The position numbers and the translations under genes were made by a program. This document shows, piece after piece, positions 33,055 to 40,958 of a stretch of DNA of 41,105 nucleotides. This DNA comes from Pseudomonadota bacterium. Lineage in GTDB: Bacteria > Pseudomonadota > Gammaproteobacteria > Acidiferrobacterales > Acidiferrobacteraceae. The notes under the pieces were generated by a model. The model did no database searches. It had not been told where the DNA came from and was given only the letters and a program-made list of their open reading frames with translations. Positions within the stretch are counted from its first letter, which is position 1. Every line of letters starts with the position of its first letter. The stretch is from assembly GCA_021794595.1 (NCBI GenBank), contig JAJYQN010000011.1, forward strand, positions 1 to 41,105, in the 5' to 3' direction.

Positions 33055-34401
33055 TCAGGGTCCCGCCTCCCGGAGATGCGCCCCGTTGCTCAAAACCAGC
33101 AATGGGGGATTGGCCTGTATGGACCGTACGGACAGTTTCGGCGTCCCCGGAATCGGGTTACCCCGGAAGATCCGCACCAGCGCGCCATTAGGCACCTCAA
33201 TCCAGGCAGCATGACCAATGATGCCGACCAATTGCACCGGGGGAACCAACGGCTTCGGTTTGGGTTTAGGCTTGGGCGAAGCCAGAGGACGCACGGTGAT
33301 ACGCGGCGCATGGTGGACAAGCCAGGTGAGGTGCGCAATCTCCCGGCCCTGCCGGGCGATCACCACGGCGTCCCGGACGGATGTCGTCTGTTCTCTCTGG
33401 ATCGCAGCGGCGAGCGCACTCTCTTTTCGGGTGATCTGCCCCACAAGAAATGTGATCCCCTGGAATGAGCGCTCGAGACGGGCCAGTTGGCTGGCGATCG
33501 AGCGCGAAGCGGCCGGGGCCGGTGACGGCGTTACCGCGGGCGAACTTGAGGCGAAAAGGGATCCCGCAGCTGCGGTTGTCGATACCGCCGCTGTGTCATT
33601 CTGCGGTGAAGAGACAGGATTCGGTGCGGACCCTGGCGTGCCGAACGCGGCCGTAGGCGACAGAGGCGTCGACGCCGGCGGTTGCAGCGATTCACCAGGC
33701 ATCCCCCGCGCGCCCTGGGGTGTCGCCGGAGCGGTGGGCTGGCGTGGGGGTAGCGGCGTATTCGTCACACCCGGTGGCGCCGGCAAGGGATGGATCATCG
33801 GTTCGCGTGGGGGCTGGGCGCTTTTCAGAAAAGCCACCGTCCCGGCGCCCGCCAATAGCGTCACGGCACCGGCAATCACCGCCACCAAGGGCCAGGACAA
33901 ACGGCGGGGCTGCGCGGTTACGGACTCCGTCACACGCGGACCGGAGACACCAGGCCCGCGTTCTTGCTCCCCCTCCTCTTCGTCCACCGGGCCCCTATCG
34001 GCCACTTCAGGAGAGGGAATGATCTTTTGCGGCGCCCGCACGCTCTGCGCAGAACGCCCGGGTACTGCGGGCGCAGGCCCCTTGGGTGCAGCGGATTTCA
34101 CGGGGGCAAGGGAAACCGGGGCCACGGGAGACAGTCGAGTCTGGGCCGACTGATGAGACCCCGTGAAATCCGTCTGGGTATCAGCGAGACTGACCCCCTC
34201 TTCTTCGTCTGGCGGAATTTCCGCTTCGGCTGCGGCAAAACGCGGGGGCGGCACCCCCTCTGCGGGAAGCGCCTCCTCCAACGCTTCACCATCGAGATCC
34301 GCATTGTACTGATCTGCGAACCCCGCGATCTCCATACGGTCATTCTCTTCGTCTTCGCCTGGGAGCTTGGCACCCAGAGTCTGCCACGGGTCTGCCACCA
34401 T
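33055..34401 (-). CDS. dotF: DotF/IcmG-like inner-membrane protein (TraP-like)
   Basis: Encodes 448 residues. An acidic cytoplasmic N-terminus (about 1-165) is followed by one membrane segment (LVAVIAGAVTLLAGAGTVAFL, about 172-192), a long Pro/Ser/Thr/Ala-rich linker, a coiled coil (about 305-365: SQLARLERSFQGITFLVGQI) and a compact beta domain with VQLVGIIGHAAWIEVPNGAL and IFRGNPIPGTPKLSV. The order is that of DotF/IcmG, which links the inner membrane to the core and regulates secretion. It is longer than Legionella DotF because of the linker. It is the first gene of its operon, behind promoter copy f. A generic TonB- or VirB10-like protein is a less likely reading. Confidence 0.7.
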   Translation of the reverse strand: MVADPWQTLGAKLPGEDEENDRMEIAGFADQYNADLDGEALEEALPAEGVPPPRFAAAEAEIPPDEEEGVSLADTQTDFTGSHQSAQTRLSPVAPVSLAPVKSAAPKGPAPAVPGRSAQSVRAPQKIIPSPEVADRGPVDEEEGEQERGPGVSGPRVTESVTAQPRRLSWPLVAVIAGAVTLLAGAGTVAFLKSAQPPREPMIHPLPAPPGVTNTPLPPRQPTAPATPQGARGMPGESLQPPASTPLSPTAAFGTPGSAPNPVSSPQNDTAAVSTTAAAGSLFASSSPAVTPSPAPAASRSIASQLARLERSFQGITFLVGQITRKESALAAAIQREQTTSVRDAVVIARQGREIAHLTWLVHHAPRITVRPLASPKPKPKPKPLVPPVQLVGIIGHAAWIEVPNGALVRIFRGNPIPGTPKLSVRSIQANPPLLVLSNGAHLREAGP

Positions 34402-34432
34402 CAGTCTTTCACCGTGAAGGGATATACGGTGT

Positions 34433-34462
34433 GTTATATCCTAGACCATATGGGCCAGTCAA
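34433..34462 (-). promoter_or_regulatory. Element promoter motif, copy f, with -35 box (dotF operon)
   Basis: Plus-strand GTTATATCCTAGACC (34433-34447). On the minus strand: -35 TTGACT (34457-34462), an 18-bp spacer and -10 TATAAC (34433-34438), 32 bases before the dotF start. It is among the best copies. A partial second copy, GTTATATACC, lies at about 34476-34485, one possible additional binding site about four helical turns away. Confidence 0.65.
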
Positions 34463-34666
34463 GGATTAACAAGATGTTATATACCACATGATAGGGATGC
34501 AGCTGCTGATGGGGCGCCAGGAAGGAGATAAGCGCCTACATGGGCGGAGGACAGGGCTCGGGGCGTGCGCTTAGCTCGAGAACGTCGGGGTGTCGGGGTT
34601 TCGGCGGGCAACCGCCCGCTTCCGCTCTTGCGCTTGCCGGGCCTCAGCGACCAGCGTCATCGCAAT

Positions 34667-35152
34667 TTAGCCCGGCACTGGGGGTGTCGCCGCTTGCTTC
34701 GATAGCGCCTGAAAGTTGACCGTGGGCAATTGATAAGGCCCCCAAGGACCTCGGCTAGTCATTATCAATATCATTTCCCTTGCGGATGAGTAGAGAATTG
34801 ATGTCCCATTAATACGAAGAAGTTTCTCTTTATTAGGGAGCGATGAGTCCAACACGGAAAACTGTCCGACCACCTGAAATGCCACATCGTACGGAAGCGT
34901 TCCCGTCCCATCAGGCGCCCGTAGACTACCAATCTCTAACGTCACTTGGTATTTATTCTCGACACCTTCCACAGGCCCCACTCCTGCCTGAGTCTGCATA
35001 TTGACCGTCGGTGCAATCGACTCTGGTTTGTGTCCAAAATTCGTTTCGACACGCAATTTAGAAAAGACGTACTGATCAAGTTGAAGTGGCCCATAAAGAA
35101 ATGGGTATCCGGAATTTCGTGTTGATACTGGCCTAGAGATCGCCGCTTTCAA
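34667..35152 (-). CDS. SecB-like export chaperone
   Basis: Encodes 161 residues if read from TTG 35152, the first possible start after an in-frame stop; the codon lies inside the preceding TetR gene (20-bp overlap). The SecB fold is recognisable from GPLQLDQYVFSKLRVETNFGH, through KYQVTLEIGSL and YDVAFQVVGQFSVLD, to INGTSILYSSAREMILIMTSRGPWGPYQLPTVNF, a very well conserved SecB-like block. Solitary SecB-like proteins often serve as chaperones for antitoxins or for specific secreted proteins. Here it forms a two-gene unit with the regulator. The IS inside that regulator should cut its normal transcription. No strong ribosome binding site precedes the TTG, so it probably depended on coupling. 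Confidence 0.7.
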   Translation of the reverse strand: MKAAISRPVSTRNSGYPFLYGPLQLDQYVFSKLRVETNFGHKPESIAPTVNMQTQAGVGPVEGVENKYQVTLEIGSLRAPDGTGTLPYDVAFQVVGQFSVLDSSLPNKEKLLRINGTSILYSSAREMILIMTSRGPWGPYQLPTVNFQALSKQAATPPVPG

Positions 35153-35747
35153 TTAAGGAGGTCAATGTTGATATCCGAGCGCCATAATGGGTTTCCTGTT
35201 CGATGTCTATGCTCCTTGAGAAGGTTTTGTACGCGAACATCGAGTCCTCCATCGTCGCCCCCCGCTTGGGATATTTGGGCTTCTTGATGGCATGCACACC
35301 TTCGGTGAAGAGGATCTTTGCCCGAAGCGCCTCGAAACTATACCACACCTCATCAAGATACTGTGGCAACGGATTTTTCAGAATTCCGTCCAAGCGCAAC
35401 GAAATCAACCGAATGGGTCCTCCGAATAAGCAGGTGGCCGCTATCAATGGATCCATGCGTCTCACCTCGCCCGTTGCCATGCCGGCGCCGACCATCGCCC
35501 GCATCTGGGTGAACGGCCGTGACGAACAGACCGGCATTTCCCCCGGCATGAATTCCTGATGCTGGGCGTGCAGCATATACATCATCACTGCTGGCTCTTC
35601 CTCCGCCATTTTGAAGAGCAACTCCACCACTGCTCGGCAACGGTCATGAGTAGTTTTGTGCGCGCCTTCGATGGTATCGAAGGCTGCGCCCATACGCGTC
35701 ACGAGTTGGTCGAACAAGGCCTTGGCGATGCCTTCTTTATCCTTGAA

Positions 35748-37243
35748 CCCAGATTTTCCATTAGGCCCCATTCCTAATGGAAGCCATTAGTGTAAGCTGT
35801 TGAGTTCGTTACGGTTCAGGGGTAAATTTGAGCGGCAGGTCGCGGCACTTTTTCTGTACGGAGGGTGCATGGGGTTTGAACTCCGATTTACCGATAAAGA
35901 AATCACGGCCTGGGGCGGCATGGGCCTGATGAAACGGATGCTCGATCATCTCGATTTTGATGGCGCCCTACAGGGAAGCGGTCTTCCCCAACCGGGCAGT
36001 AACCGGGGTTATCGCCCCGAGCAATTGATAACCCAGTTCATGCTCTCCATTTGGTGTGGCGCCAATCGCTTTGAGCATGGGGAAGTCACCCGTCACGACC
36101 CAGTCTTGAAGCGTCTGTTTGGCTTTTCCCGCATGGCGAATTTCAAAGCAGTGATGCGGCTTTTTCGAAAGTTCTCACAAGAGATAAACGAAGAGGTCTT
36201 CGGGGCTTTATATCGGTGGCTGTTTGCGCAAATCGCCGTGGATGGGTTGACGTTGGATTTGGACTCTACGGTTATGACACGCTACGGGACCCAGGAGGGT
36301 GCCGTCCGAGGTTACAACCCCAGCAAGCGGGGACGGGCCTCCCATCACCCCCTGATGGCCTTCATCTCGGATGTACGCATGATCGCCAATTGCTGGCTGC
36401 GTCCCGGCAACAGTCACACCGCCAACAATGTCTCGGCGTTTCTCGATAACACCCTCGAGAATCTCGGGGGCAAACATATAGCCCTCCTGCGCGCCGACAG
36501 CGGTTTCTGCGATCAGGCCTTTTTGCAGGAATTGGAGCAGAAAGAGCTCCACCACATCATCGCCCTGCGCTTGAATCAACCCCTCCAGCGGGCCTTGGTC
36601 GAATCTTCCGGCTGGTGGATGCTTGATGACGGCATCGATCTCGTGAGCATCGATTATCAGGCCCCGGGCTGGTCCCGGCCGCGACGCGTGGTGGGGATCC
36701 GGCAACATCTTACGCGCCGCGCGGACGCGAAAGGCAAGATGCTCTCGCTCTTTGCAGACGACCCTCGGTGGGGTCAGTATCGATTCGCCGCCCTGGTGAC
36801 CGATTTGGATCTCCCCGCCATTGAGATCTGGCGCCTCTATCGCGGCCGTGCCGACTGTGAGAATCGAATCAAGGAATTAAAGTACGACTTCGCTGCTGAC
36901 AGCTTTTGTTTGGATGATTTCTGGGCTACCGAGGCCTCTCTCAACACCGCCCTTCTGGCCTACAACCTGATGAGTCTCTTCCGCCAGGCCGTGCTGCGGG
37001 CGAGTGTCCTAGAAAGTGGCGGCAAAGATGTCCAGCACACCTTGAAGACCCTTCGCTACAAACTCTTTGCCAAGGCCGGCTACACCACCACTGAAGGCCG
37101 TAAGGACATCTTGAAGCTCGCGATCGCCATGCGCCAACGGCAATGGATGGAGGGCCTTTGGGACCGGTCCAGGACCTTACTCTCTGCCCGTCCGTTTTGC
37201 GCCCACGTTTTCCTCGGCGTAGGGGCCTAATGGAAAATCTGGG
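35748..37243 (+). mobile_element. IS1380-family insertion sequence (1496 bp)
   Basis: The ends are perfect inverted repeats of about 22 bp beginning CCCAGATTTTCCATTAGGCC. The element is flanked by TTGAA on both sides (35743-35747 and 37244-37248), a 5-bp duplication; four is more often quoted for the family. It contains one transposase gene and lies inside the TetR gene. The perfect ends and clean duplication indicate a recent, probably mobile copy. Confidence 0.88.
35869..37230 (+). CDS. IS1380-family transposase
   Basis: Encodes 453 residues from ATG 35869, preceded by GGAGGG with good spacing; in-frame extension to 35800 lacks a signal. Family blocks are DGLTLDLDSTVMTRYG (first Asp), GYNPSKRGRASHHPLMAFI, RPGNSHTANNVSAFLDN, IALLRADSGFCDQAFL (second Asp), and LYRGRADCENRIKELKYDF (Glu). 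The frame is complete, so the enzyme is probably active. Confidence 0.9.
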   Translation: MGFELRFTDKEITAWGGMGLMKRMLDHLDFDGALQGSGLPQPGSNRGYRPEQLITQFMLSIWCGANRFEHGEVTRHDPVLKRLFGFSRMANFKAVMRLFRKFSQEINEEVFGALYRWLFAQIAVDGLTLDLDSTVMTRYGTQEGAVRGYNPSKRGRASHHPLMAFISDVRMIANCWLRPGNSHTANNVSAFLDNTLENLGGKHIALLRADSGFCDQAFLQELEQKELHHIIALRLNQPLQRALVESSGWWMLDDGIDLVSIDYQAPGWSRPRRVVGIRQHLTRRADAKGKMLSLFADDPRWGQYRFAALVTDLDLPAIEIWRLYRGRADCENRIKELKYDFAADSFCLDDFWATEASLNTALLAYNLMSLFRQAVLRASVLESGGKDVQHTLKTLRYKLFAKAGYTTTEGRKDILKLAIAMRQRQWMEGLWDRSRTLLSARPFCAHVFLGVGA

Positions 37244-37446
37244 TTGAAATAATGGTAGATGGAACCGATGCTCACCTTTGCCGTCCGAGCGATGTCATGC
37301 ACCGACGTATTAAAGTAACCCTGCTCCGTGAAGAGCTGGAGTGCCGTACGCAGCACCGCTTCGCGTGGAGGGGGGGAATGCGCAACAATGATCACACTAG
37401 GACTAGACATGAACTTAGACTAGAACGAACATTCGGTTTAGTCAAG

Positions 37447-37454
37447 GACTAGTC
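37447..37454. promoter_or_regulatory. Candidate TetR operator with repeated GACTAG
   Basis: GACTAGTC is a perfect palindrome, extended by AGGACTAGTCT, about 40 bp before the TetR start at 37410. Further GACTAG copies lie at 37401-37406 and 37419-37424. On the minus strand a TTGACT (37441-37446 region) with a 17-bp spacer leads to TAGTCT, a plausible promoter. The regulator presumably repressed itself and the SecB-like gene from here. Confidence 0.45.
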
Positions 37455-37508
37455 TCTTCCAACATGGTATGAGTCTGAACGCCGAGGTCTGGGTCGATCA
37501 TTACCCCC

Positions 37509-38890
37509 ATGGTGATCGACATGAACGAACAACAGCTCAGTACGGTGGCGCAGCTACGCGCCTTTTTGAACGGTACACAGGAAGTGCGGTTTGAGCCGAT
37601 TGGCGAGGATACTGAACGCTACGCCTTCATTGCCGCGGTGCTCAAACGCCTGGGCTACCGGCAGCTTAAACGGCCAGAGAAGGGGGTCGTGATGCGCTAT
37701 CTCGGGCGCACCACCGGTTATTATTCCCGCCAGCAGCTGACCCGCTTCGTGGGCCGTGTGCTGGCGGGCGAGATCCTCGCCAAACGCTACAGGGCGCCTG
37801 AACCGGGCTTTGCCCACAAGTTCACACCCATCGATGTGGCCCTCCTGGCCGAGACCGATGCGCTGCACGGCACCCTCTCGGGACCGGCCACCAAGTGCCT
37901 CATGCAACGGGCCGTGGCGGTCTTCAGGGATACCCGTTATACACGCCTGGCTGCCATCTCGGTGGCGCATCTTTATAACCTGCGTAGGGCTCCCCCGGGG
38001 CTATGCGGTCCGTAGGCGGCGCTGGACGAAGACCCGGGGCCACAGCGTGCCGATTGCCGAGCGTCGGGCACCCGCACCCGACCACCGTCCGGGCTTCATC
38101 CGCATCGATTCCGTGCACCAGGGCGATCAGGACGGGGTGAAGGGGCTTTACCACATCAATGCCGTGGATTGCGTGACCCAGTTCGAGATCGTCGCCACCT
38201 GCGAGCGCTTAAGCGAGGCCCTACCTGCTGCCGGTGATCGAAACCCTGCTGGCGTGCTTCCCGTTTGAGATCCTCGGCTTTCACGCCGATAACGGCTCGG
38301 GGTACATCAACAAAACCGTCGCGGAACTGCTGGAGAAACTGCGGGTGGAGTTTACCAAATCCCGGCCCCGGCACAGCAATGACAACGGCTTGGCCGAGAC
38401 CAAGAACGGGGCAATCGTACGCAAGCACCTGGGGTACAGCCATATCCCGCAGTGCTTCGCCAGCGAGGTCAACGCCTTCTGCCGGGAATTCCTGAATCCC
38501 TACGTCAACTTCCACCGGCCCTGTTTCTTTGCCGAATCGGTCACGGATGCGAAGGGGAAAACCCGCAAACGCTACCGGCTGCAGGACATGATGACCCCGT
38601 ATGAGAAGCTGAAATCACTGCCGGCCGCCGGGGTCTTCCTCAAGCCTGGCATGACCTTCGGAAAACTCGATCAAACCGCCGCGGCCATGAGCGACAACGA
38701 GGCAGCAGAACGGCTGAACGAGACCAGAAAGAAGCTCTTCCAATCCATCAACCGTCGATCCAGACATGCGGCATATAATCCCGGACCCTGCCCCCTTGGG
38801 GATTCGTTCAGACTCAAACCTGAATTGGAATTGACTGGACTCCCTACCCGCAGAGCTCCATCATATAACCTACCATTGACAGAGCCATAA
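37509..38890 (+). pseudogene. Frameshifted DDE transposase with integrase catalytic core
   Basis: Three successive frames together encode one transposase. Frame one (37509 to about 38000) has a helix-turn-helix-rich N-terminus and ends at TRLAAISVAHLYNLRR. Frame two continues GYAVRRRRWTKTRG and carries the first catalytic Asp in FIRIDSVHQGDQDG. Frame three (from about 38228) has YLLPVIETLLACFPFEILGFHADNGSGYIN (second Asp) and NDNGLAETKNGAIVRKHLG (Glu). Frame changes occur at a C/G run near 37995 and at about 38220. The layout resembles IS481-type or integrase-like transposases. The last 55 residues or so are probably read-through beyond the original gene. Element ends were not recognised. Confidence 0.75.
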
Positions 38891-38931
38891 TCGCGTGATG
38901 TAGTTACGCGACCTTTGGGTGAAGGGATGTG

Positions 38932-39324
38932 ATGCGCGTTTATAAAACTCATTATCCGCGGATTCTTCTACTGGGCTGGCTTGCCTTCATTTTGCTGTGG
39001 CCGGTCCAGGGAGCGCGGGCACTCACGATAGACCACGGAGCTATGGTCATCTGTCCCTTTATGCCCGGAATGATAATGGGCGCTTCTGTGGGGGTGGGTA
39101 AACCCTCCCACCACCATCTGTGCATGAGTACGTGCCGTCACATTCAGTGCCAACATCAACTAGGTGTAAAAGCCCATCACGGTATGAGGCACATCCACCT
39201 ATACCGCATCGCTGGACGATTCACGCTATTTCAACACTTTGTAACATTCAGTCAACATCCAACACAAATCCAAGCACCACGCGCCCCTCCCCCTTATCAA
39301 CGTTTTGATCGGCTTCTAATTTAA
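38932..39324 (+). CDS. Small secreted His/Cys/Met-rich protein
   Basis: Encodes 130 residues from ATG 38932, with GAAGGG upstream. A signal peptide (ILLLGWLAFILLWPVQGARA) is followed by a stretch rich in Met, His and Cys: DHGAMVICPFMPGMIMG, HHHLCMSTCRHIQCQHQ and HHGMRHIHLY. The density of thioether, imidazole and thiol ligands suggests binding of a soft metal such as copper in the periplasm. I do not recognise the family; the last 40 residues look less constrained. The next two genes lie close behind on the same strand, though a hairpin separates them. Confidence 0.5.
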   Translation: MRVYKTHYPRILLLGWLAFILLWPVQGARALTIDHGAMVICPFMPGMIMGASVGVGKPSHHHLCMSTCRHIQCQHQLGVKAHHGMRHIHLYRIAGRFTLFQHFVTFSQHPTQIQAPRAPPPYQRFDRLLI

Positions 39325-39344
39325 CACCCTCCTCGGAACTAGGG

Positions 39345-39362
39345 GCCACTGCACGCAGTGGC
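39345..39362 (+). terminator. Hairpin between the two secreted-protein genes
   Basis: GCCACTGC-ac-GCAGTGGC is a perfect 8-bp GC-rich stem followed by AATTGTTGTTC, a weak T-rich stretch. It may partly stop transcription after the His/Cys-rich gene. It lies 21 bp after the stop codon. Confidence 0.45.
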
Positions 39363-39388
39363 AATTGTTGTTCGTCCGAGGAATTTTT

Positions 39389-39676
39389 ATGGATTATTTG
39401 CGCACTGCCGCCCATTGTGGGCACAACCTATCCCGGCTACATCGACCACACGTCCACCCTTGGGCGTTTATACAACCCCATCTGATCGCCACCAACATAC
39501 CCACCGCTATAAGGGCCCCCGCCTTATTGCGGGGTTACGACTTGCCGAATTATCCTTCATCTCATCCCTTAAGGAGGTCAGCCTATGAGCGGCTACCGAT
39601 AAATGACAACCCCACTAACCATCTGTATGGGTTCATAACAAAACTCACAAATACCTCAGGAGATACACCATGTTAA
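39389..39676 (+). CDS. Possible small protein overlapping the PG-binding gene
   Basis: Would encode 95 residues (MDYLRTAAHCGHNLSRLH ...), with GAGGAA five bases before the ATG, and ends within the first codons of the next gene (ATGTTAA overlap). It is His/Pro-rich, with no signal peptide and no recognised motif. An AAGGAGGT followed by very short frames (ATG AGC ... TAA at 39585-39602) also occurs in the region, so this may be leader sequence rather than a gene. Confidence 0.3.
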   Translation: MDYLRTAAHCGHNLSRLHRPHVHPWAFIQPHLIATNIPTAIRAPALLRGYDLPNYPSSHPLRRSAYERLPINDNPTNHLYGFITKLTNTSGDTPC

Positions 39677-40095
39677 ACAATCTACCCTTGAACACCATTA
39701 CCGTTCGCCGTACCATTTTGGCCGTAACCATTGCCGCAACGATACTTCCTGTCGCGGCGTTCGCTACCAGCACCAATGGCCCAGATGGACCGGCTATGTC
39801 TGCTATGGGCATGTACCCGAACGCAAAGGTACAGACCCAACCAACCCAATCTGTGATGAATGATCACGGAACAGACGGTGCCGCTATGGCATCTATGGGT
39901 ATGTACGCCAGCGGAATGACTCAGATCAAATCGATTCAGTCCGCTTTGAATCACAAGGACCATAGTCACCTTATGGTTAATGGCAAAATGGACAGATCGA
40001 CTCAATCGGCTCTCAAGCGATTTCAGAGGGCGCACGGTCTTGCGTCTACAGGACACGTTAATGAGCCTACACTCAAGGCGCTCGGCATTCATTAA
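39670..40095 (+). CDS. Secreted protein with peptidoglycan-binding repeat
   Basis: Encodes 141 residues from ATG 39670, with AGGAGA upstream. Residues 1-33 are a signal peptide (RTILAVTIAATILPVAAFA). Two copies of a short motif follow: DGPAMSAMGMYPNAKVQTQ and DGAAMASMGMYASGMTQI. The C-terminal 60 residues (IKSIQSALNHKDH ... MDRSTQSALKRFQRAHGLASTG ... TLKALGIH) form a PG_binding_1 fold (S-x-x-x-A-x-x-x-F-Q-x-x-x-G-L). It should be an exported cell-wall-associated protein. The Met-rich doublet is unusual. Confidence 0.75.
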   Translation: MLNNLPLNTITVRRTILAVTIAATILPVAAFATSTNGPDGPAMSAMGMYPNAKVQTQPTQSVMNDHGTDGAAMASMGMYASGMTQIKSIQSALNHKDHSHLMVNGKMDRSTQSALKRFQRAHGLASTGHVNEPTLKALGIH

Positions 40096-40483
40096 GCAGG
40101 CGTAGTCTTTTTTAGACGTCTAATCCACCGCGCCCTCTACCTGAATAACTCGGTAGGGGCGCATTTACGCGTACCATTCACCCACGTACTTATCAAATTC
40201 CTTCTTAGACAATTTAATTGACACTAATTTGTCTGTTTTGAGAACTAGACCAACCACGATTTGGGCCTAGCTCACCCCACCAACGGCGCAAGTCGAGCTC
40301 ATACCATCACTGCGCTGGTCTGCTCAACACAACATAGTGTCTGACCGAAAATACAGGCCGGGCCGATCAGACACGGGCGCGGACTGCGCAAGTCATGAAT
40401 AAGCTTAAAACGGGAAGTGAACGAGACCAAGACGTGCGTGCGTAACGCGGATTGAGCGGTTTGACTTACATAGAGTTATAGCT
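40096..40483. other. Intergenic region before the intron remnant
   Basis: Apart from the hairpin at 40130-40162 and a small GTCT-tttttt-AGAC palindrome (40104-40119), I see no gene or site in this AT-richer stretch. Confidence 0.4.
40130..40162 (+). terminator. Terminator-like hairpin after the PG-binding gene
   Basis: GCGCCC-T-CTACC pairs with GGTAG-GGGCGC around the loop TGAATAACTC, an 11-bp stem with one bulged T. It lies 35 bp after the stop codon. A T-run is absent (ATTTACG follows), so termination may be partial. Confidence 0.45.
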
Positions 40484-40846
40484 TTGGCTTACATCCCGTT
40501 CCGCACCGGTCGGTCCACCCGGGGCGCAAGCGTTAAAGCCCAGGCTGTCTTGCGGCTCAAAGGCAAAATCAGTGAAGCCTTGCGACCTCAGACCGGCGAA
40601 TGGGGGGAAATGCGCAATAAACTGAACCGCATGCGGGCCAGATGGGAAGCCTCGGCCCTTACGGAAGCTGAGCGTAAGACCTATCGGGCATTGAACGCCC
40701 ATACCCGCACGACGGTACGCCACTTCTTGCCTGCGCCACACAGTGTCCTCGTGGGGCACCCACCCCTTCACTCATGGGAAGATAAGATCTTTGAGGAATG
40801 GGGAGTGCATGAGCTGGGGGCAGTCGACGACGCCGAGCGCCGATAG
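40484..40846 (+). pseudogene. C-terminal fragment of group II intron reverse transcriptase/maturase
   Basis: Encodes up to 120 residues in which VKAQAVLRLKGKISEALRP, GEWGEMRNKLNRM, TYRALNAHTRTTVRHFL and WEDKIFEEWGVHELGA follow the order of the maturase (X) domain of bacterial group II intron proteins. The usual segment with N-Y-F/Y-G between the two helices is replaced by unrelated residues, and the reverse transcriptase domain with YADD is absent. It is a decayed fragment and is not expected to work. Confidence 0.7.
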
Positions 40847-40869
40847 CGGTGATATGAATCCAGTCGGAT

Positions 40870-40958
40870 AAGCCGGATGCGGGGAATCCGCACGTTCGGT
40901 TTGATGAGTGGGAGGTTGGAAACGGAGTCTAGGCTACCGCGCCGGCCTTCGACTCTAC
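40870..40958 (+). ncRNA. Group II intron RNA domains V and VI
   Basis: Domain V: AAGCCGGATGCGG and CCGCACGTTCGGTTT form the 34-base hairpin with the catalytic AGC triad (40871-40873) and a GGAA-type loop. Domain VI follows with a stem from GGGAGGTTGGAAACGG to CGCCGGCCTTCGACTC, including the familiar GGAAACGGAG. The intron end is near 40958. Confidence 0.7.

Larger units (their letters stand above)
35133..37410 (-). pseudogene. TetR-family regulator split by IS1380-family element
   Basis: The N-terminal part (37410-37249) encodes a TetR helix-turn-helix: PPREAVLRTALQLFTEQGYF, TSVHDIARTAKVSIGSIYHYF. The remainder (35747-35133) starts with FKDKEGIAKALFDQLV and carries the ligand domain and a 40-residue tail. 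Removing the IS and one copy of the 5-bp duplication rejoins the two in frame as IYHYF-KDKEGIAK, the standard TetR junction, giving about 258 residues. The gene is therefore disrupted by this insertion alone. The C-terminus overlaps the SecB-like gene. Loss of the N-terminus should remove DNA binding. Confidence 0.85.
40484..40958 (+). mobile_element. 3' remnant of a group II intron
   Basis: Combines the C-terminal maturase fragment (40484-40846) with domains V and VI of the intron RNA (40870 to about 40958). Everything upstream, including the reverse transcriptase domain and domains I-IV, is missing, so the intron cannot splice or move by itself. The 3' end is placed after CTCTAC, in keeping with the AY intron terminus. 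Confidence 0.7.

Noticed and set aside
35150-35270. A plus-strand gene after the perfect AAGGAGGT at 35154
   Set aside because: The frame closes after about 35 codons and lies antisense to the TetR C-terminus; probably chance.
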